Part shown: positions 7,042-15,981 of the stretch, piece after piece
Numbering within the stretch: the stretch's first letter is position 1
How the letters are laid out: each line of letters begins with the position of its first letter
DNA from: an uncultured Clostridia bacterium
GTDB taxonomy: Bacteria > Bacillota > Clostridia > Oscillospirales > CAG-272
DNA: 17,085 bases
Reading direction: 5' to 3'
Assembly: GCA_937898155.1 (NCBI GenBank)
Contig: CALEJO010000106.1
Location: forward strand, 1-17,085
Position numbers and translations under genes: made by a program
Notes under the pieces: generated by a model
Database searches by the model: none
Seen by the model: the letters and a program-made list of their open reading frames with translations, nothing else
Told to the model about the DNA's origin: nothing

Positions 7042-9432
7042 ATGCCAAACACACTCGCCGAGCGGTATCTGCAAGCGAAAAGAGCGCTTTTTGACCGCAA
7101 ATACGCCTATCTCAACGAAAGACAGCGAGAGGCGGTCTATACGATTCAAGGACCGCTGCTCGTGCTCGCCGGCGCCGGCACGGGAAAGACGACGCTGCTC
7201 GTCAGCCGGATCGCCTATCTGCTTCGCTACGGCGACGCTTATTGGCAAACGAATGTCCCCGCGGGGCTGGACGAATCGCTCGTCGAGGAGCTGGATCGCG
7301 CGAAAACGTGCGAGATGAGCGACCTCGAAATGCTGCTCGAATCGTTCACGGACGAGCCGACGCGCGCCGAACCGTGGAGCGTGCTGGCGATCACGTTTAC
7401 GAACAAAGCGGCGAACGAAATGAAAACGCGCCTTGAAAAAATGGTCGGTGCCGACGCGACGCGCGACCTCTGGTGCGGCACGTTCCATTCGATGTGCCTG
7501 CGGATCCTGCGCGCGCACGCCGACAAGCTCGGCATGGATCGCTCGTTCACGATCTATGACGCCGACGATACGAAAAAAACGATCGTCGAGTGCATGAAGC
7601 AACTTAACCTCGACGACAAAAAATTTCCGCCGAAAACGGTGATCGCGCAGATCAGCGCGGCGAAGGATCGCCTGCTGACACCGAAGGAATTCGACGCCGA
7701 GGTCGGGAACGATTTCCGCCTGCAACAAATTTCTTCGCTCTATACGCTCTATCAGACGCGCCTCGAAGAGTCCATGGCGGTCGATTTCGACGACATCATC
7801 ATGAAAACGGTGCTTCTGCTCCGCCGCGAGCCCGACGTGCTCGCACATTATCAGAAGAAGTTCCGCTACGTGCTCGTCGATGAATTTCAAGACACGAACT
7901 ATGCGCAATTTGAATTGGCGAAGCTCCTCTCGGGCGGCTGGCAAAACCTGATGGTCGTCGGCGACGACGATCAGAGCATCTATAAATTCCGCGGCGCGAC
8001 GATCGAAAACATCCTGCGCTTTGACGAGCAAATTCCGAACACGAAGATCATCAAGCTCGAAGAGAATTATCGCTCCACCGAGAACATCCTGAACGCGGCA
8101 AACTCCGTGATCCGCCACAATTTCGGGCGGCGCGGCAAAGAGCTTTGGAGCCGCGCGGGCGAGGGCGAAAAGGTTTTCGTCAAGCAGTTTGACAATCAAA
8201 TGGAGGAATCCAAGTTCATCGTCAATAAGATGATGGAGCTCGTGATCCGCGAAAAGCGCAAATACGGCGATTTCGCCGTGCTGTATCGCACGAACGCGCA
8301 ATCGAACGCGATCGAAAACGTGCTGATGCGGAGCGGGATCCCCTATCGCGTGATCGGCGGCAGACGCTTCTTCGAGCGCAAGGAGATCAAGGACGTGCTT
8401 GCCTATCTCTGCGTCGTCAATCATCCGAACGACAATTTGCGTCTCGAACGCATCATCAACGAGCCGAAACGCAAGATCGGTGACGCGACGATGAGCGCGG
8501 TGCGCTCGATCGCGGAGATGAACGGCATCGGGATGTTTGAGATCATGGAAAACGCCGACGCGTATCCCGCGATCGCCAAGGCAAAGAGCAAATTCGAGCC
8601 GTTCGTTTCGCTGATCCATTCGCTCCGCAAAATGGCGGAAACCGAGCCGCTCTCGGAAATCGTGCGCGCCACGATCGAGCAGTCCGGCTACCTCGATATG
8701 CTTCGGCAGGCGGAAGAAAACGGTGAGGACACCTCCCGCCGCGAAAATGTGGAGGAGTTTATTTCCAACGCGGTGGAATATGAGCGCGCGAACGAAAACG
8801 CCACACTCGGCGCGTTCCTCGAAGAGATCGCGCTCGTCACGGATATCGACGATTACGACAGCGCCGCGGAAGCGGTCGTGCTGATGACGATCCACAGCGC
8901 CAAAGGGCTGGAATTCCCCGTCGTCTTTTTGCCGGGCATGGAGGAGGGCATCTTCCCGAGCCAGATGTCCGCGTTTTCCGCGGATGAGCTGGAAGAAGAG
9001 CGCCGTCTCGCCTATGTGGCGCTGACGCGCGCGAAACAACGTGTCTTTGCGCTTTGCGCACGGGAACGGCTTCTTTACGGCAGAACGCAGTATAACGCGA
9101 GATCGCGCTTCCTCGACGAGATCGCGCCCGAATATAAGACGGAGGAATCGCCCGATCCGAAGCCGAAATTCCGCACGGAATTCGGGGAGAAAACAAAAAA
9201 GTTCTCGTTCTCAAACGAGTTCACATCGCAGTCCTCGCTGTCGAGCGACGTCGGCAAAACGAGAGCGCCGGAAACCTTTGTGACAGGCGACCGCGTCAGC
9301 CACTACATGTTCGGTGCGGGCACGGTTTTGTCCGTGCGCGAAATGGGGGCGGATATCCTTTATGAGGTCGCGTTCGATCGCGTCGGCACGAAAAAGCTGA
9401 TGGCGACTTATGCGAAGTTGAAAAAGATTTAA
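7042..9432 (+). CDS. pcrA: ATP-dependent 3'-5' DNA helicase PcrA (UvrD/Rep, superfamily 1A)
   Basis: The 796-residue start is set by GGAAGG upstream of ATG 7042 and by the promoter position. All SF1A helicase motifs are present: Walker A GAGTGKTT (44-51), Ia AITFTNKAANEMK, Walker B VDEFQDT (Asp280, Glu281), III VVGDDDQSIYKFRGA, IV LEENYRSTENIL, V LMTIHSAKGLEFP and VI RRLAYVALTRAK. The C-terminus carries the Tudor-like fold typical of PcrA (GDRVSHYMFGAGTVLSV), which in relatives contacts RNA polymerase. It unwinds DNA in nucleotide-excision repair, replication restart and plasmid replication. About 40 extra residues lie between Walker A and motif Ia (about 66-112), making it longer than Geobacillus PcrA (about 724). 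I recall similar inserts in Oscillospirales homologues. No terminator follows, so read-through into the lipoprotein gene is possible. Confidence 0.96.
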   Translation: MPNTLAERYLQAKRALFDRKYAYLNERQREAVYTIQGPLLVLAGAGTGKTTLLVSRIAYLLRYGDAYWQTNVPAGLDESLVEELDRAKTCEMSDLEMLLESFTDEPTRAEPWSVLAITFTNKAANEMKTRLEKMVGADATRDLWCGTFHSMCLRILRAHADKLGMDRSFTIYDADDTKKTIVECMKQLNLDDKKFPPKTVIAQISAAKDRLLTPKEFDAEVGNDFRLQQISSLYTLYQTRLEESMAVDFDDIIMKTVLLLRREPDVLAHYQKKFRYVLVDEFQDTNYAQFELAKLLSGGWQNLMVVGDDDQSIYKFRGATIENILRFDEQIPNTKIIKLEENYRSTENILNAANSVIRHNFGRRGKELWSRAGEGEKVFVKQFDNQMEESKFIVNKMMELVIREKRKYGDFAVLYRTNAQSNAIENVLMRSGIPYRVIGGRRFFERKEIKDVLAYLCVVNHPNDNLRLERIINEPKRKIGDATMSAVRSIAEMNGIGMFEIMENADAYPAIAKAKSKFEPFVSLIHSLRKMAETEPLSEIVRATIEQSGYLDMLRQAEENGEDTSRRENVEEFISNAVEYERANENATLGAFLEEIALVTDIDDYDSAAEAVVLMTIHSAKGLEFPVVFLPGMEEGIFPSQMSAFSADELEEERRLAYVALTRAKQRVFALCARERLLYGRTQYNARSRFLDEIAPEYKTEESPDPKPKFRTEFGEKTKKFSFSNEFTSQSSLSSDVGKTRAPETFVTGDRVSHYMFGAGTVLSVREMGADILYEVAFDRVGTKKLMATYAKLKKI

Positions 9433-9520
9433 GCGGCAAAGAAGCGACGGGGATATTTCGCGGCGTGACGAAAGAGCAAAAAAGATGCCCGCGTTCTTAT
9501 GGAATGAAAGGAGAATCAAC

Positions 9521-10816
9521 ATGAAAAAAACTCTTGCTTTTATATTGTTTATTATCCTGCTGTTTCTCGTTTCCTGCGGAGAGACACAGCCAACGCTTTA
9601 TGGCATAAGTGGTAAAAATTTGTTTTATGAACTGCCGTCACGGATTGTCTTCACAGATGATAGTGGTGCCGGAATTCAGAATTATTATTACAGCAAAGCA
9701 GACGGGACGGTATATCCGTTTTGCTTCGATCCGCTTTGCGGGCATAAAATAAGCTCCGACTGTATGTCGGTGCAAGCCGATCTTTTCGCCGAAGGACCTG
9801 TCTATATCGGCAATCGGTTTTACTATCGAAGTATTGATAAAAACGAGCTTCGCATCATCGAAACGTGCTATTCCTGCGCATTTGACGGAACGGATATTCG
9901 GGAGGAATTCACCGTTTACGGCGGGATGAGATCCGGCACAAGCGGTGGCTATCAGCCGCCTGTTTTGGGCATTGTGCCGACGGATCGCTATATTTACGTG
10001 TTCACGATCCAGCCGGACGGAACGCGCGGCATTCTCCGCTACGATACGCAGGCGCGGGAGTTGCTCGATCTTTCCGATGGGGTGAGCGGAATCAGCCCGA
10101 ACGGGCTTTATATGGCACCGTCCACCTTGTTTGTTTTTGGTGACAAGTGCTTTTTCGGCACGGTCGAACAGGACATTCCGTTTCATGGTTTTGTTTCTGA
10201 TGTGCTGCCGACTGTTTACGAAACGCATTATTATGAAGCAAATCTTGACTTTTCAGAGAAAAAGGAGAGCGAACTCGCCGAAAAGCTTTTGACCGGAGGA
10301 TATTCCTATGGGGATTTTTTCGGTGACACCGTTTGCATCAGCAACTCCACCAAATCCGGCGATCCGGTGACGATCAAAACGCTGAACGCATCCTCGGGAG
10401 AGGAAACTGTTCTGCCGGCTTCGGAGATCGGGTTCAGGGATGTTTTCGTGTTCTATTTCGACGGTGAATATTGCTATTTTCAGTCCTATGATAACCGAAT
10501 TTGTATTGGAAAAGGCAGCAGCAGGAAAGACGTATATAATTCGTATGGCGGAAAAATTTATCGTGTCAAACCGGATGGAAGTGACCTCATGCTGGTTTGC
10601 GATCAGCCGAACTTCCTCACCGAAGGCAGCATGATTATCTGGGAAAACAAGGCGCTGGTTTTGGGAAATATCTACGTCACCAAGGACGACGGGACGGTCG
10701 GACTTGGGAACAAGGACAAATACGGGAATCTTGAATTCTGCCTTTTTGAGGCGACGATTCAAGAGGACGGCACATGGTCGCCGCTCACGAGAGTGCCGTA
10801 TGTATTTGAAGAATGA
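9521..10816 (+). CDS. Lipoprotein of the CFDPLC-motif family
   Basis: 431 residues starting at MKKTLAF; AAAGGAGA lies upstream, and an earlier in-frame ATG at 9485 would spoil the signal peptide. The lipobox LVSC places the lipid-bearing Cys at residue 19. The mature part shows Tyr/Asp-rich repeated strand motifs (YYYSKADG, AFDGTDIR, RYDTQAREL, RVKPDGSD), consistent with a beta-propeller (DUF5050-like). C68-x4-C73-x-H75-x5-C81 matches the same motif in the paralogue at the left edge. The function is unknown; binding of a ligand or metal at the cell surface is a guess. It lies 88 bases after pcrA with no clear promoter between, so it may be cotranscribed or use a weak promoter that I cannot see. 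Its terminator is at 10839-10864. Confidence 0.88.
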   Translation: MKKTLAFILFIILLFLVSCGETQPTLYGISGKNLFYELPSRIVFTDDSGAGIQNYYYSKADGTVYPFCFDPLCGHKISSDCMSVQADLFAEGPVYIGNRFYYRSIDKNELRIIETCYSCAFDGTDIREEFTVYGGMRSGTSGGYQPPVLGIVPTDRYIYVFTIQPDGTRGILRYDTQARELLDLSDGVSGISPNGLYMAPSTLFVFGDKCFFGTVEQDIPFHGFVSDVLPTVYETHYYEANLDFSEKKESELAEKLLTGGYSYGDFFGDTVCISNSTKSGDPVTIKTLNASSGEETVLPASEIGFRDVFVFYFDGEYCYFQSYDNRICIGKGSSRKDVYNSYGGKIYRVKPDGSDLMLVCDQPNFLTEGSMIIWENKALVLGNIYVTKDDGTVGLGNKDKYGNLEFCLFEATIQEDGTWSPLTRVPYVFEE

Positions 10817-10838
10817 GGAGAATCGTGATCGAAGCAAG

Positions 10839-10864
10839 AAAGGCACCCGCAGGGGTGCCTTTTT
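10839..10864 (+). terminator. Terminator of the lipoprotein gene
   Basis: AAAGGCACCC and GGGTGCCTTT pair over 10 bp around a GCAG loop, followed by Ts, about 22 bases after the stop codon. Confidence 0.92.
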
Positions 10865-10939
10865 GATATTGGAGTTATCCTCCCGGCGCGGCGGTGCAAG
10901 CAGTCTCGGAACGAAGCTAAAAGAAAGGCGAGGCAAGTA

Positions 10940-10969
10940 TTGACAGGAGGAAGACGGCAATGCTACAAT
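10940..10969 (+). promoter_or_regulatory. Promoter of the glycan hydrolase operon
   Basis: Consensus TTGACA (10940-10945), an 18-base spacer and TACAAT (10964-10969). This gives a short leader of about 18 bases before the start at 10994, and rules out the in-frame start at 10940. No operator or catabolite-control (cre) site was recognised nearby. Confidence 0.8.
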
Positions 10970-10993
10970 AAAGAAAAAGCGGAGGTGGGCTCT

Positions 10994-12091
10994 ATGGAAC
11001 TTTTCAGAAACAACGGCTATGTGTATTCTGTTTCTCCCGACGGGGGAGAACTGTTTTTCGATCACAGTATAGAAAAGAGGAGCGGGCATCTCGGCCACGC
11101 GATGGTCGAATACGAGCCGGGCAAGATCCTCGACTTTTTCCCGAATTGCAGCGGCGAAGGTTGGGGCGGCCACAACGGCAACGGTTGGATGGAATTTTGC
11201 CGCAGCGAGGACGCCGGAAAAACGTGGAGCGCCCCGGAGCCGTTCCCGTATTCCAAGACGCTTTACGATCTGAATCTCGGCATTACCTCGATGTGCGAAA
11301 AAGCGGTCCGCACCGATTGTGGAAAAGTCATCGTGTTCAATGTGATTTGCGATACGATCCAAAACCACGGGTGCGGCTGGGAGCCGTTCGGTATTCCCAC
11401 GTTTGTCTGCACGCTTGACGGCGGCAGAACTTGGAGCAAAGCCGAACGCGTGGGCGACCGCCGCGGACGTATTTACGACGCCTGCTATCAGGACGGGACG
11501 ATCTATGTACTTCTCGAACAGGGCGATAACACCGCGCGCGGCACGCATTGCGAGTATCATCTTTTTTGCAGCACCGACGACGGCGCTTCTTTTGAAGAGC
11601 GGTCGATTCTCCCGATTTGCTCGCGTTTCGACGCAAGCTGTTTTTACGGCGCGCTCGTCCGGCTTCCCGACGGAAAGCTCGCGGCGTATCTCTATTACGA
11701 CCGCGACGACGAATTTCATATCCCCTATACCGTCAGCTCCGACAACGGAAAGACGTGGGAGCTTCCGAAAGAGGCATTTTTCGCAAAGCGAATCCGGAAT
11801 ATGCAGATCGCCTCTCTGAACGGCACTTATTTCTGCGCGGGACGAAGCGGCTCCCACGGAGAGGTGGAGGAAAAAGAGCACAATATCATTTATTGCTCTG
11901 CCGACGGCATCCATTGGGACGAGGGACATTATCTCAAAAAGTGTATCGCCGGTTGCGGCGCGTATTCCAACTTTCTGCTTGTCAAGGGGGCAGAGACACC
12001 GTATCTTCTGTATCAGGCGTCGTGGGCATACGAAAAGAGCAGAACCAACATCTATCATTGGTCTTTGACGGCGGAGCCGGAAACAAAATAG
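10994..12091 (+). CDS. Sialidase-fold (BNR/Asp-box) protein, putative exo-glycosidase
   Basis: 365 residues; GGAGGT at 10981-10986 sets the start. Five Asp-box-like motifs (S-x-D-x-G-x-T-W type) lie at about 71-78 (SEDAGKTW), 141-147 (LDGGRTW), 193-200 (STDDGASF), 249-255 (SDNGKTW) and 302-308 (ADGIHW). Their spacing fits a six-bladed beta-propeller of the sialidase superfamily. No signal peptide is visible, so the protein is probably cytoplasmic. I could not confirm the Arg triad or the RIP motif of true sialidases, so the substrate is uncertain; the superfamily also contains other glycosidases and lyases. It is the first gene of an operon, followed 33 bases later by an SGNH esterase and then a GH127-like enzyme. 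That context supports a role in breaking down a substituted glycan. Confidence 0.82.
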   Translation: MELFRNNGYVYSVSPDGGELFFDHSIEKRSGHLGHAMVEYEPGKILDFFPNCSGEGWGGHNGNGWMEFCRSEDAGKTWSAPEPFPYSKTLYDLNLGITSMCEKAVRTDCGKVIVFNVICDTIQNHGCGWEPFGIPTFVCTLDGGRTWSKAERVGDRRGRIYDACYQDGTIYVLLEQGDNTARGTHCEYHLFCSTDDGASFEERSILPICSRFDASCFYGALVRLPDGKLAAYLYYDRDDEFHIPYTVSSDNGKTWELPKEAFFAKRIRNMQIASLNGTYFCAGRSGSHGEVEEKEHNIIYCSADGIHWDEGHYLKKCIAGCGAYSNFLLVKGAETPYLLYQASWAYEKSRTNIYHWSLTAEPETK

Positions 12092-12124
12092 AAAAGCATT
12101 TCAAAAGAAAAAGGATATGACACA

Positions 12125-13198
12125 ATGAAGATTTCAGAATATCAAAACAGTTTTTCCAAAACGTTCGGGCAATATCCCGACAATCTGTGGCTGAGTGTGC
12201 GCGGGGAGCCCTTTACGATTTACGGCCTGTGCGACCCGTGCGACGGCACGCCGTTTCACCGCTTTGCGCCCGAGGTCGGCAAGGCGATCAGCAAAAGCGT
12301 GGATGAGCTGAACTATAACCCGGCGGGCGGCAGGGTGACGTTTATGGCGGATTCGCCGTATATCGCGCTCTACGCGACCTTTCCGACATTGAAAGCGCGC
12401 CCGAATATGTCGCCGACGGCAACGGTCGGATTTGACGTCTATACGATCGGCGACGACGGTTCGCAATGCTTTATCGGTTGCATGATTCCCGATCTCGATT
12501 CGGGGAAAAACGAATATATGTATTCGATCAATTCGCGCACGCGCCCCGGTGTGATGAAAAAATATATGATCCATTTCCCGATCGCCGATGCCGTGAACGA
12601 CGTTTACATCGGTGTTGACAAAAACGCACAGCTCATGCCGTGCCCCTCGCCGTATCTCGATCGGAAACCGCTCGTCTTTTACGGCTCGTCGATCACGCAG
12701 GGATGCTCGGTCTCGCCCCCCGGATATACTTACGAAAACCACATCAGCCGCCGCCTGCGGATGGATTATATCAATCTCGGTCTGAGCGGGAACGGCAAGG
12801 CGGAGGACGCGATCGTGGACTATATGGCGGGGCTGGAAATGTCGGTCTTTATCTCCGATTACGATTTTAACGCGCCGGACTGCGAGTATCTGGAAAAGAC
12901 GCACCACAGAATGTTCGAGAAAATCCGCGCGGCGCACCCCGATATCCCTTATATTATGATCACAAAGCCCGATTGCGATATGCATCCGAAGACGGACGCG
13001 GCGCGCCGCGAGGTCATCCGCCGTTCCTTCGAAAAGGCGATCGCCGACGGCGACAAAAACGTGTATTTTATCGACGGCTCGACGCTCTTCGGCGACGTGG
13101 ACCGCGATTCGTGCTTCGGCGACAACGTTCACCCGAATGATATCGGGCACTACCGTATGGCAAACGTCATCGGTGAAGTCATCCGATCGGTATTATAA
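12125..13198 (+). CDS. SGNH/GDSL-family hydrolase, probable carbohydrate esterase
   Basis: 357 residues. An N-terminal beta-rich domain (about 1-175) precedes the SGNH catalytic domain, as in PF14606/PF14607-type two-domain esterases. Catalytic blocks: nucleophile Ser189 in YGSSITQG (the usual GDS has become GSS), block II Gly near 219-224 (NLGLSGNG), block III Asn249 in DYDFNAP, and block V Asp333-x-x-His336 in DNVHPNDIGH. The DYDxNAP block is shared with related SGNH proteins that I recall from gut bacteria. Ser and His/Asp are intact, so activity is expected, most likely removal of acyl groups (for example acetyl) from a sugar. No signal peptide is seen. It is the second gene of the operon, placed between a sialidase-fold protein and a GH127-like protein, and would remove substituents before or after glycoside cleavage. 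Confidence 0.88.
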   Translation: MKISEYQNSFSKTFGQYPDNLWLSVRGEPFTIYGLCDPCDGTPFHRFAPEVGKAISKSVDELNYNPAGGRVTFMADSPYIALYATFPTLKARPNMSPTATVGFDVYTIGDDGSQCFIGCMIPDLDSGKNEYMYSINSRTRPGVMKKYMIHFPIADAVNDVYIGVDKNAQLMPCPSPYLDRKPLVFYGSSITQGCSVSPPGYTYENHISRRLRMDYINLGLSGNGKAEDAIVDYMAGLEMSVFISDYDFNAPDCEYLEKTHHRMFEKIRAAHPDIPYIMITKPDCDMHPKTDAARREVIRRSFEKAIADGDKNVYFIDGSTLFGDVDRDSCFGDNVHPNDIGHYRMANVIGEVIRSVL

Positions 13199-13270
13199 AA
13201 GAATCGGAATACCGTTTCCGACCATCCCGCAGCAAAGGATCAGAAATAAAAAAGAAATGGTGGAGTCGTT

Positions 13271-14560
13271 ATGAAAAAAGAGATCAGAGACGAAGAACTG
13301 AACGAAAGAATCGCATTGAATTTTAAGAGGATATCCGATTCCGCCTATTATCAAATGCCCGCGGTGTTTTCTCCGATCGAATACGATTGGCCCGGAGATA
13401 AGGAAGGGCGTGCGCTCCTTGCTTATGTTTCGCATTACAAAATCACCGGCAAAAAAATGCCGTCGATGGAGCCGATGATCGAAGCGTTTCCGAGTAAAGT
13501 CAACGAGCAAGGGTATTTGGGCGTTGTCTATCCGGATGCGCTCTTTGAACAACAGCTTTCGGGGCATTCCTGGGTCCTTCGGGGACTGTGCGAATATTAC
13601 GAGCAGTTTGGAAACGAGTCTGTCCTTCGGATGATTGACAAAATCGTGGAAAATCTCTATATGCGGACAAAAGGGCTTTTCTCTACCTATCCGACCGACC
13701 GAACCAAAAAGGCGGGCGGCGGTGTCGTCGGCAACTCGACCGATGTTTCCGGCGGATGGCTTTTATCAAGCGATATCGGATGCGCGTTTATGAGCATTGA
13801 CGGACTGTCGCACGTTTTTCAGATCACAAAGAACCCTGCCGTAAAAGAGTTGCTCGACGAAATGATCGACGTTTATCTGTCGATCGATAAGGTGGCGTTG
13901 CGTGTGCAGACGCATTGCACGCTGACTGCCGGTCGTGGCATGATGCGTATGTATGATGTGACGGGAGAAGAACGGTATATAAATGGTGCCAAGGCGATCT
14001 ACGATCTTTACGTTTTTGGCGGAGGGATGACCTATACCTATCAGAACTTGAATTGGTGGGGCAGACCGGATACGTGGACGGAGCCGTGCGCCATCATTGA
14101 CTCGCTCATGTTGGCACTCGAACTGTATCGGGTGACAAAAGAGGAGGCATACCGAAAAACTGCCGCCAGAATTTATCATAACGGGTTTCCTACGCTGCAA
14201 AGAGACAATGGCGGCGCCGGCACGGATACGATTGTCACGGATGATAGCCCGTGGGACGATCTCGGCGCTTTGATGTTTGAGGCGTGTTCCTGCTGCACTA
14301 TGCGTTTGTCGGAAGGATTATGGTATATCCGTGAAAACAAAGCGCTACTGTTTGCCGAAACCGACGGAAAGGTCACAAAAAACGGAAACGGTGTGTATAT
14401 GGATGGGGATATCCTTTATGCCTTGCCGGACGAAGCCCTTTTGCCGTATGCCGAGGAAAAGGTTTTGGTGGACGGCATGGCGCTTACCCCTATCGTAAAA
14501 TACTATAAGGTGCCGAAAGATATCATCATGACCGCAAGGCAACGGATTCTTTTCCGATAA
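13271..14560 (+). CDS. GH127/DUF1680-like zinc-cysteine glycosidase, short form
   Basis: 429 residues with the alpha-helical repeats of an (alpha/alpha) barrel. The match to GH127 rests on TEPCAIIDSLMLALELYR (compare the TETCA segment of the family), IYHNGF (compare YNG) and ACSCCTMR. Glu271 and Cys273 (E-x-C) plus Cys341-Cys342 mirror the zinc ligands and nucleophile of beta-L-arabinofuranosidase HypBA1, which I recall as Glu338, Cys340, Cys417 and Cys418. The spacing is similar (68 against 77). The Glu expected 16 residues before the first ligand (HypBA1 acid/base Glu322) is not seen; residue 255 is Tyr within MTYTYQNLNWW. The protein is also shorter than the about 650 residues of HypBA1, so much of the C-terminal beta part is lacking. 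No signal peptide. Last gene of the operon, 72 bases after the esterase. Confidence 0.75.
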   Translation: MKKEIRDEELNERIALNFKRISDSAYYQMPAVFSPIEYDWPGDKEGRALLAYVSHYKITGKKMPSMEPMIEAFPSKVNEQGYLGVVYPDALFEQQLSGHSWVLRGLCEYYEQFGNESVLRMIDKIVENLYMRTKGLFSTYPTDRTKKAGGGVVGNSTDVSGGWLLSSDIGCAFMSIDGLSHVFQITKNPAVKELLDEMIDVYLSIDKVALRVQTHCTLTAGRGMMRMYDVTGEERYINGAKAIYDLYVFGGGMTYTYQNLNWWGRPDTWTEPCAIIDSLMLALELYRVTKEEAYRKTAARIYHNGFPTLQRDNGGAGTDTIVTDDSPWDDLGALMFEACSCCTMRLSEGLWYIRENKALLFAETDGKVTKNGNGVYMDGDILYALPDEALLPYAEEKVLVDGMALTPIVKYYKVPKDIIMTARQRILFR

Positions 14561-14573
14561 AGGCGATCCTAAA

Positions 14574-14629
14574 TAAAAAACTCAGCCACATCCTCTCGGA
14601 TTTCTCCATGACGATGTGGCTGATTTTTT
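14574..14629. terminator. Bidirectional terminator between convergent operons
   Basis: TCAGCCACAT (14582-14591) and ATGTGGCTGA (14614-14623) form a perfect 10 bp stem with a 22-base loop. A run of Ts follows on the plus strand and a run of As precedes it, which gives Ts on the minus strand. It can therefore end both the glycosidase operon and the oxidoreductase operon. Confidence 0.85.
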
Positions 14630-14669
14630 GCAAAAAACGACGCCTATTGAGGACGGAAAAGATTCGTTT

Positions 14670-15962
14670 TCATTCCGCGAGCAACAGCTGTGCCGCTCCC
14701 TCGCCGAGCGAGAGCATGGTGCGGGACAGACGCGCGCTTGACGCGGCGATATGGGAAAAAGAGGCACCGCGACAGGCAACGAGAAGATTGTCGTATTCCT
14801 GCGGGCGCAGACAATCCGCGGGAATGCCGTAGGGCGAATCGATTTCGCGGCAACCGCTTTCTCCATGGGAATCGAGCGCGTGATCGGCGATCGCCACCGC
14901 GTCTTTTGGAATGATGCCGCTTCGGACGTCCTGCTCAGTCAGGACGCGTCTGCCGACGAGCCGATAACTTTCCCGAACGCCGGGCATGGGAAAGATTTCG
15001 GCAAGCGCATATCCCGAAAGTCCTTTCTCCTTTTGCAACCAATCGAGATAAGAGCGGGCGAGCTCAATGCCGTGCGAAAATGCGTCTTCGCGGCGCAGAA
15101 ATTCTCCGCCGGAGAGGGTGGGGAGCATATTGACGTTGATATCGCCGTTCGGATAACAGTTGAAGCAGGAAACGCACCCGATCGGCGGCGGAACGGCTCC
15201 TGTATAGGGATCGGTATGCTCCGACTCCGCTTTGCGAAGACGAAAGACGATCGACGCGCCGTTGATGCGCGTCTCGTCCGAAACGTCCGGGGCACCGGGC
15301 TCTCCGTATTCCGCCCGGCTTTCCGCGCCCGTGCGCGTCCGGCAGTTTGCCGCGCGGGCAAGAAGAATATCGCCGGAAGCGTCAATATATTGTTTTGCGA
15401 TGACGCAAATTTCCTGCTTCTCCTTGTCGTGCAGCCGTAATTCCGTCACACGGCGTCCGTCGGTTTTGCATCCGAAAAATGAGGTCTCGGGCAAAAACCG
15501 CAAATGCGGAAAATCCAGCAGTTCGAGCATGACCTGTTCCATTGCGCGCGGCTCAAATTGAAACCGCCGCCAGCGGTCGGAGTCGTTGCCCGAAAGCGAT
15601 CGACAGCGAAAGAGCGTGTCTTCATATTTTGCCGTCGGATCGGGGACGGACAGCCCCCAAGGGAATCGGGCAAAATCCGAAATGCCGCTCCCCGGGAAGA
15701 GCAGTTCTCCGTTTGGAACGGTGCGGCAAACCGCCGCGGCGCCCGGAATGGCGGACAGCCGTTCCGCGAGCAGCCAATGCACGTTTCCCTTGCAAACGCC
15801 CGGCTCCCAACAGTTGACACCGCCAAAAACGGAGGTGCCGCCGGGTCCGGGATTTTTGTCGATGAGGACGACCGATACGCCTGCCGACGCGAGCGTAAAC
15901 GCCGCCGCAAAGCCGGCAGAGCCCGCGCCGAGAATGGCGACATCGGAAAAAAGCTGTTTCAT
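14670..15962 (-). CDS. FAD-dependent oxidoreductase (PF12831-like)
   Basis: 430 residues starting MKQLFSDVAILGAGSAG, with AAAGGATG upstream. The N-terminal Rossmann motif GAGSAG (12-17) and the acidic residue after the second strand (VVLIDKN, Asp35) bind FAD. Family-typical segments follow: GGTSVFGGVNCWEPGV (41-56), DASGD (194-198), RESYRLVG (330-337) and a C-terminal FAD-contact stretch with NLLVACRGASFSHIAASSAR (392-411). The order fits the FAD_oxidored family (PF12831), whose members oxidise varied or unknown substrates, often next to carbohydrate genes. A C-x2-C-x2-C cluster (263, 266, 269) is notable and could hold a metal or be redox active. No signal peptide or Tat motif. It is the second gene of a two-gene operon, 19 bases after the SDR gene, and converges on the hydrolase operon. 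Confidence 0.88.
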   Translation of the reverse strand: MKQLFSDVAILGAGSAGFAAAFTLASAGVSVVLIDKNPGPGGTSVFGGVNCWEPGVCKGNVHWLLAERLSAIPGAAAVCRTVPNGELLFPGSGISDFARFPWGLSVPDPTAKYEDTLFRCRSLSGNDSDRWRRFQFEPRAMEQVMLELLDFPHLRFLPETSFFGCKTDGRRVTELRLHDKEKQEICVIAKQYIDASGDILLARAANCRTRTGAESRAEYGEPGAPDVSDETRINGASIVFRLRKAESEHTDPYTGAVPPPIGCVSCFNCYPNGDINVNMLPTLSGGEFLRREDAFSHGIELARSYLDWLQKEKGLSGYALAEIFPMPGVRESYRLVGRRVLTEQDVRSGIIPKDAVAIADHALDSHGESGCREIDSPYGIPADCLRPQEYDNLLVACRGASFSHIAASSARLSRTMLSLGEGAAQLLLAE

Positions 15963-15981
15963 AAGGGCATCCTTTCAAAAA

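Noticed and set aside
7009..9039. 676-codon minus-strand frame opposite pcrA
   Set aside because: Antisense shadow of a helicase with all motifs intact; no ribosome binding site or recognisable domain.
10253..12058. 601-codon minus-strand frame spanning a lipoprotein and the sialidase-fold gene
   Set aside because: It crosses a terminator and a promoter of the plus-strand genes and has no family-like sequence.
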